A stretch of DNA of 30,913 nucleotides. Origin: Emiliania huxleyi CCMP1516 (taxonomy: Eukaryota > Haptophyta > Isochrysidales > Noelaerhabdaceae). The notes under the pieces were generated by a model. It saw only the letters and a program-made list of their open reading frames with translations. It searched no databases and was not told where the DNA came from. The position numbers and the translations under genes were made by a program. Each line of letters opens with the position of its first letter. Position 1 is the first letter of the stretch. The DNA lies in contig NW_005201732.1 of NCBI RefSeq assembly GCF_000372725.1, positions 402,875-433,787 of the forward strand. The letters run 5' to 3'. Below, piece after piece: positions 28,785-30,913 of this stretch.

Positions 28785-29490
28785 GGGCGGCGGCGGTGAG
28801 GGTGGCGGCGAGGGCAGCGACGGCGAGGGAACGGCCGAAACGAGCCCGGCAGTCAGGTCGTCGGCCGACGGCAGCAGTGGTTCAAAGCTGAGCAGCCCGC
28901 GTTGGCCTCCGCCAGCATGGGAAGCGAAGCGGCTTCTCGCGGCCGAGCAGTTCGTAGCGAAGATGCGGAAGCACCCGCAGTTCAGTGCTGTGACAGAGAC
29001 AGAGGCACACGTCTTCTTCTGGAAGCCTCTCAGTGCGTTTGATCAGTGGTCACCGTGCCGCTTCGAAGTCGATGGGCAGTGGTACAACTGCGCCGAGCAG
29101 TACATGATGTCAGAGAAGGCGCAGCTGTTTGGGGACATGCATACGCGCGCCAAGATCCTCACTGAGCTCGACCCGGCAGTGCAGAAGAGGCTGGCGAGCG
29201 CCAAGGGTACACTGCGAAATTTCGACGAGTCCACATGGGAGAGAGAGTCCTTGCGCATCGTGACGGCAGGCAACCGGGCCAAATTCGAACAGAATGCCGA
29301 GCTCAAGGCCGTGTTGCTCGCCACAGCAGGCAAGCTCCTCGTGGAGGCGAGCCCGATGGATGCCATCTGGGGGATCGGGCTTGGGGTTCAGGAGGCACTG
29401 GAACGAGATCCCGCCACGTGGCCGGGGAAGAACCTACTTGGACAGGCGTTGATGCTCGTGCGGGAGCAGCTCCTCCGCGGAGCCCCATAG
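28663..29490 (+). CDS. NADAR (YbiA/RibX-like) domain protein, N-glycosidase / ADP-ribosylglycohydrolase family
   Basis: The first ATG in frame is 28663 (275 residues, TAG stop). Residues about 10-60 are a Gly/Glu-rich linker, followed by NADAR at about 114-271: FFWKPLSAFDQW, FEVDGQWYNCAEQYMMSEKA with the conserved Glu145, LRNFDESTWE, NRAKFEQNAELKAVLLAT, the WGIG motif (236-239) and GKNLLGQALMLVREQL. Members include YbiA/RibX-type N-glycosidases acting on riboflavin intermediates and, in bacterial DarT1-NADAR pairs, enzymes that remove ADP-ribose from guanine in nucleic acid. Catalytic-type residues appear intact. It overlaps the preceding DUF4291 frame by about 120 bp, unusual for a nuclear gene, so the two may be one interrupted fusion gene. 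The linker is low-complexity and tolerant of length change. Confidence 0.85.
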   Translation: MQPEEQKLAPGPIQGRGEGGGGAFGDEDSGGDGDGGEGGGEGGGGEGGGEGSDGEGTAETSPAVRSSADGSSGSKLSSPRWPPPAWEAKRLLAAEQFVAKMRKHPQFSAVTETEAHVFFWKPLSAFDQWSPCRFEVDGQWYNCAEQYMMSEKAQLFGDMHTRAKILTELDPAVQKRLASAKGTLRNFDESTWERESLRIVTAGNRAKFEQNAELKAVLLATAGKLLVEASPMDAIWGIGLGVQEALERDPATWPGKNLLGQALMLVREQLLRGAP

Positions 29491-30027
29491 CAGGCTGTTT
29501 ACAGGGTCAGGCACAGGGCCGCGGTCGCGGTCGCGGTTGCAAATGTGTGCAGCAGCGTGTTTTCGCGGGCATCGCCGGGGGGGCGGCGCGGTCTCGCGGG
29601 TCGGGCCGTCGGGGTCGCGCTGCCGCACGGTAGCAGCAGTGTTCGGCGAGTGCGTCTCGGGCCCCAGGAGTATAAAGCTGTGAAATCTTGACGCGGGCCG
29701 ACATGTACAATCATGTAAGCTAGTATATGTAAGTAACCGCAGCGAGACGCGCGGGAGCCCCACCGACGATCGAGAGGTTCGAGAGCTCTTTCGAGGTGCA
29801 ACACCTTGGGGCGTTCGAATCCACAACATATCGCACAAATTCGCGCACATCAATCCCTGTGCATCACACGCCCCGTCCCACGATGGATCCCAAATATACC
29901 ACAGCGCGCGGGTCCGCCGACTCCGCTTGGTGCCAGCCCACGCACGGCTCTCGGCCGCCCTGCTCCCTCGGCCCCGCGCGGCAACCCTCCCGAATACCAC
30001 GGCTGCCCCTCTCCCTCGCCCCGGCAC
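29491..30027. other. Intergenic region between convergent genes
   Basis: 3' flanks of the NADAR gene (+) and the membrane protein gene (-). No gene recognised. TTCGAATCC near 29814 resembles a tRNA T-loop but has no pairing stem. Confidence 0.55.
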
Positions 30028-30737
30028 TCAGAAGCCGCCCGCTGGCTGCGGCTGCGCAAAGGGCGCCCCGTTGGGCTGCTCGGGGAGCACGCCCGGGAAG
30101 AGCGACGTGAAGAAGGCCAGCAGCGTCCCTGACACGGCCGCCAGCGCGCCTCTTGGCTCCTCCTCCGCCCGCGCCGCAGCGGCGTCTCCGCCAGCCTCGG
30201 CCGGCCCGCCCGCCGCTTGCGGCGCGGCGGCAAAGTCTTCGCCGCCCTCTCCGCCCCCCTCTCCACCCGGCCCCTCCTCCACCCGCCCTCTTGGCGGCGG
30301 CGGCGCGGGCGGCGGCGGCGCGGGCGGCGGCGGCGCGGGCGGCGGCGGCGCGAGCAGTCTCACCACGAAGTTGAGCCGGCCTGCGGCAGGGAGGAGGGAG
30401 GGTGGGGAGGGGGAGGGGTGGCGGTCGCGGCGCGGCGCGGAGCCGGGCGAGCCAGTTTGCGCGAGGAAGATGAGGAGCGCGCATCCGGACAGGGTTGCGA
30501 TGCGGTGCGGTGCCCCGTCCTGCGAGAGGACGTACACAAAGAGGGCCTACGAGCAGGTTGCGAGAAGGGTCGTGCAAGGCTGCAAGGCAGCTCCTCCTCC
30601 TCGGCGGAAGGCGGAGAGGGCCAGCTTGAGCGCCAGCTTGAGAGAGTGCACCTCCTCCCCCTCGCCTCCCCCGCCCGGGTCAGCGCCCTCGCCCCCCGCG
30701 GCGGCGGCGGCGGCGGCGCCACCGGCGCCACCTGCAC

Positions 30738-30768
<31 letters not shown>

Positions 30769-30912
30769 CTCCGGCGGGCGTGCAGACGCGGCGGCGGGGT
30801 CGGTGGGCGCGACCACGCCGAGGCTGCTCCCGTGCGCGCCGTCTGCGAAGAGGCCGAAGGTGTGCGGGAGGAGGGGGAGCTGGAAGACATACGGCTGGCC
30901 GCCCCACTCGAC
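30028..30912 (-). CDS. Membrane protein, C-terminal part (HERP/ubiquitin-like ER protein type?); 5' end outside window
   Basis: Three exons in one frame: 30912-30622, 30546-30453 and 30380-30028 (TGA). Both introns (75 and 72 bp) start GC and end AG, phases 0 and 1. The first exon begins mid-protein (VEWGGQPYVFQLPLLPHTF) and carries an Ala/Gly-rich spacer. Two hydrophobic segments follow across the exon junctions, LKLALKLALFVYVLSQ and IATLSGCALLIFLAQTG, then a Pro/Ala repeat, an acidic Gly/Glu stretch, a third hydrophobic piece (LLAFFTSLFPGVLP) and the end PQPAGGF. The tandem hydrophobic pair resembles the membrane hairpin of HERP-type ER proteins, but no ubiquitin-like domain is in view, so that is only a suggestion. 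The open frame is certain; the function is not. Confidence 0.55.
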
Positions 30913-30913
30913 G

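Noticed and set aside
29810..29825. GCGTTCGAATCC as a tRNA T-loop
   Set aside because: The flanking bases do not form a T-stem and no acceptor or anticodon arm is present.

Overview
The window looks like nuclear DNA from a GC-rich microbial alga. Several genes are split by short spliceosomal introns (about 54-190 bp). Reading frame and family homology place 23 introns in four genes, and nearly all begin with GC instead of GT. The proteins are typical eukaryotic chromatin and ER families mixed with bacterial-type families. A haptophyte is my best guess and a pelagophyte the main alternative; the sequence alone does not settle it.

Layout. 1-265: intron carrying a 34-bp tandem repeat. 266-3155 (+): 3' nine exons of a bacterial-type PEP/pyruvate-binding protein with a receiver-like N-terminus. 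3881 to about 4930 (-): acidic protein with two DxDxDG calcium-loop repeats. About 4.9-6.96 kb: gene-poor, lower GC, with a dispersed 22-bp repeat. 6965-11373 (+): seven-exon CHD6-9-like chromatin remodeller whose C-terminus is a CDCA7-type 4CXXC zinc finger. 16518-11762 (-): SMC6 in eight exons. It is interrupted by a scaffold gap (100 N), beside which lie a poor copy of SMC6 exon 5 and an inverted copy of the CHD gene start; I read these as assembly error. 17783-16983 and about 18687-17926 (-): two unrecognised genes. 19082-20221 (+): single-exon ABHD4/5-like hydrolase.

20.2-25.1 kb is gene-poor, with hairpins and a broken Rep (HUH/SF3 helicase) relic. 25.1-29.5 kb is an accessory-looking stretch: an ASCH domain fused to a zinc deaminase, then two inverted-repeat elements (the larger holding 10-bp arrays), then a DUF4291 protein overlapping a NADAR protein in the next frame. 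The window ends in the 3' half of a minus-strand membrane protein (30912-30028).

SMC6 and the CHD protein both act in chromatin maintenance, but their convergent placement does not imply co-regulation. The deaminase, DUF4291 and NADAR genes look like a nucleotide or nucleic-acid modification cluster of the kind known from bacterial conflict systems, and are the best candidates for an undescribed system. The second theme is the introns: GC donors, and in many the first bases repeat the start of the downstream exon, as expected if introns arose by tandem duplication.
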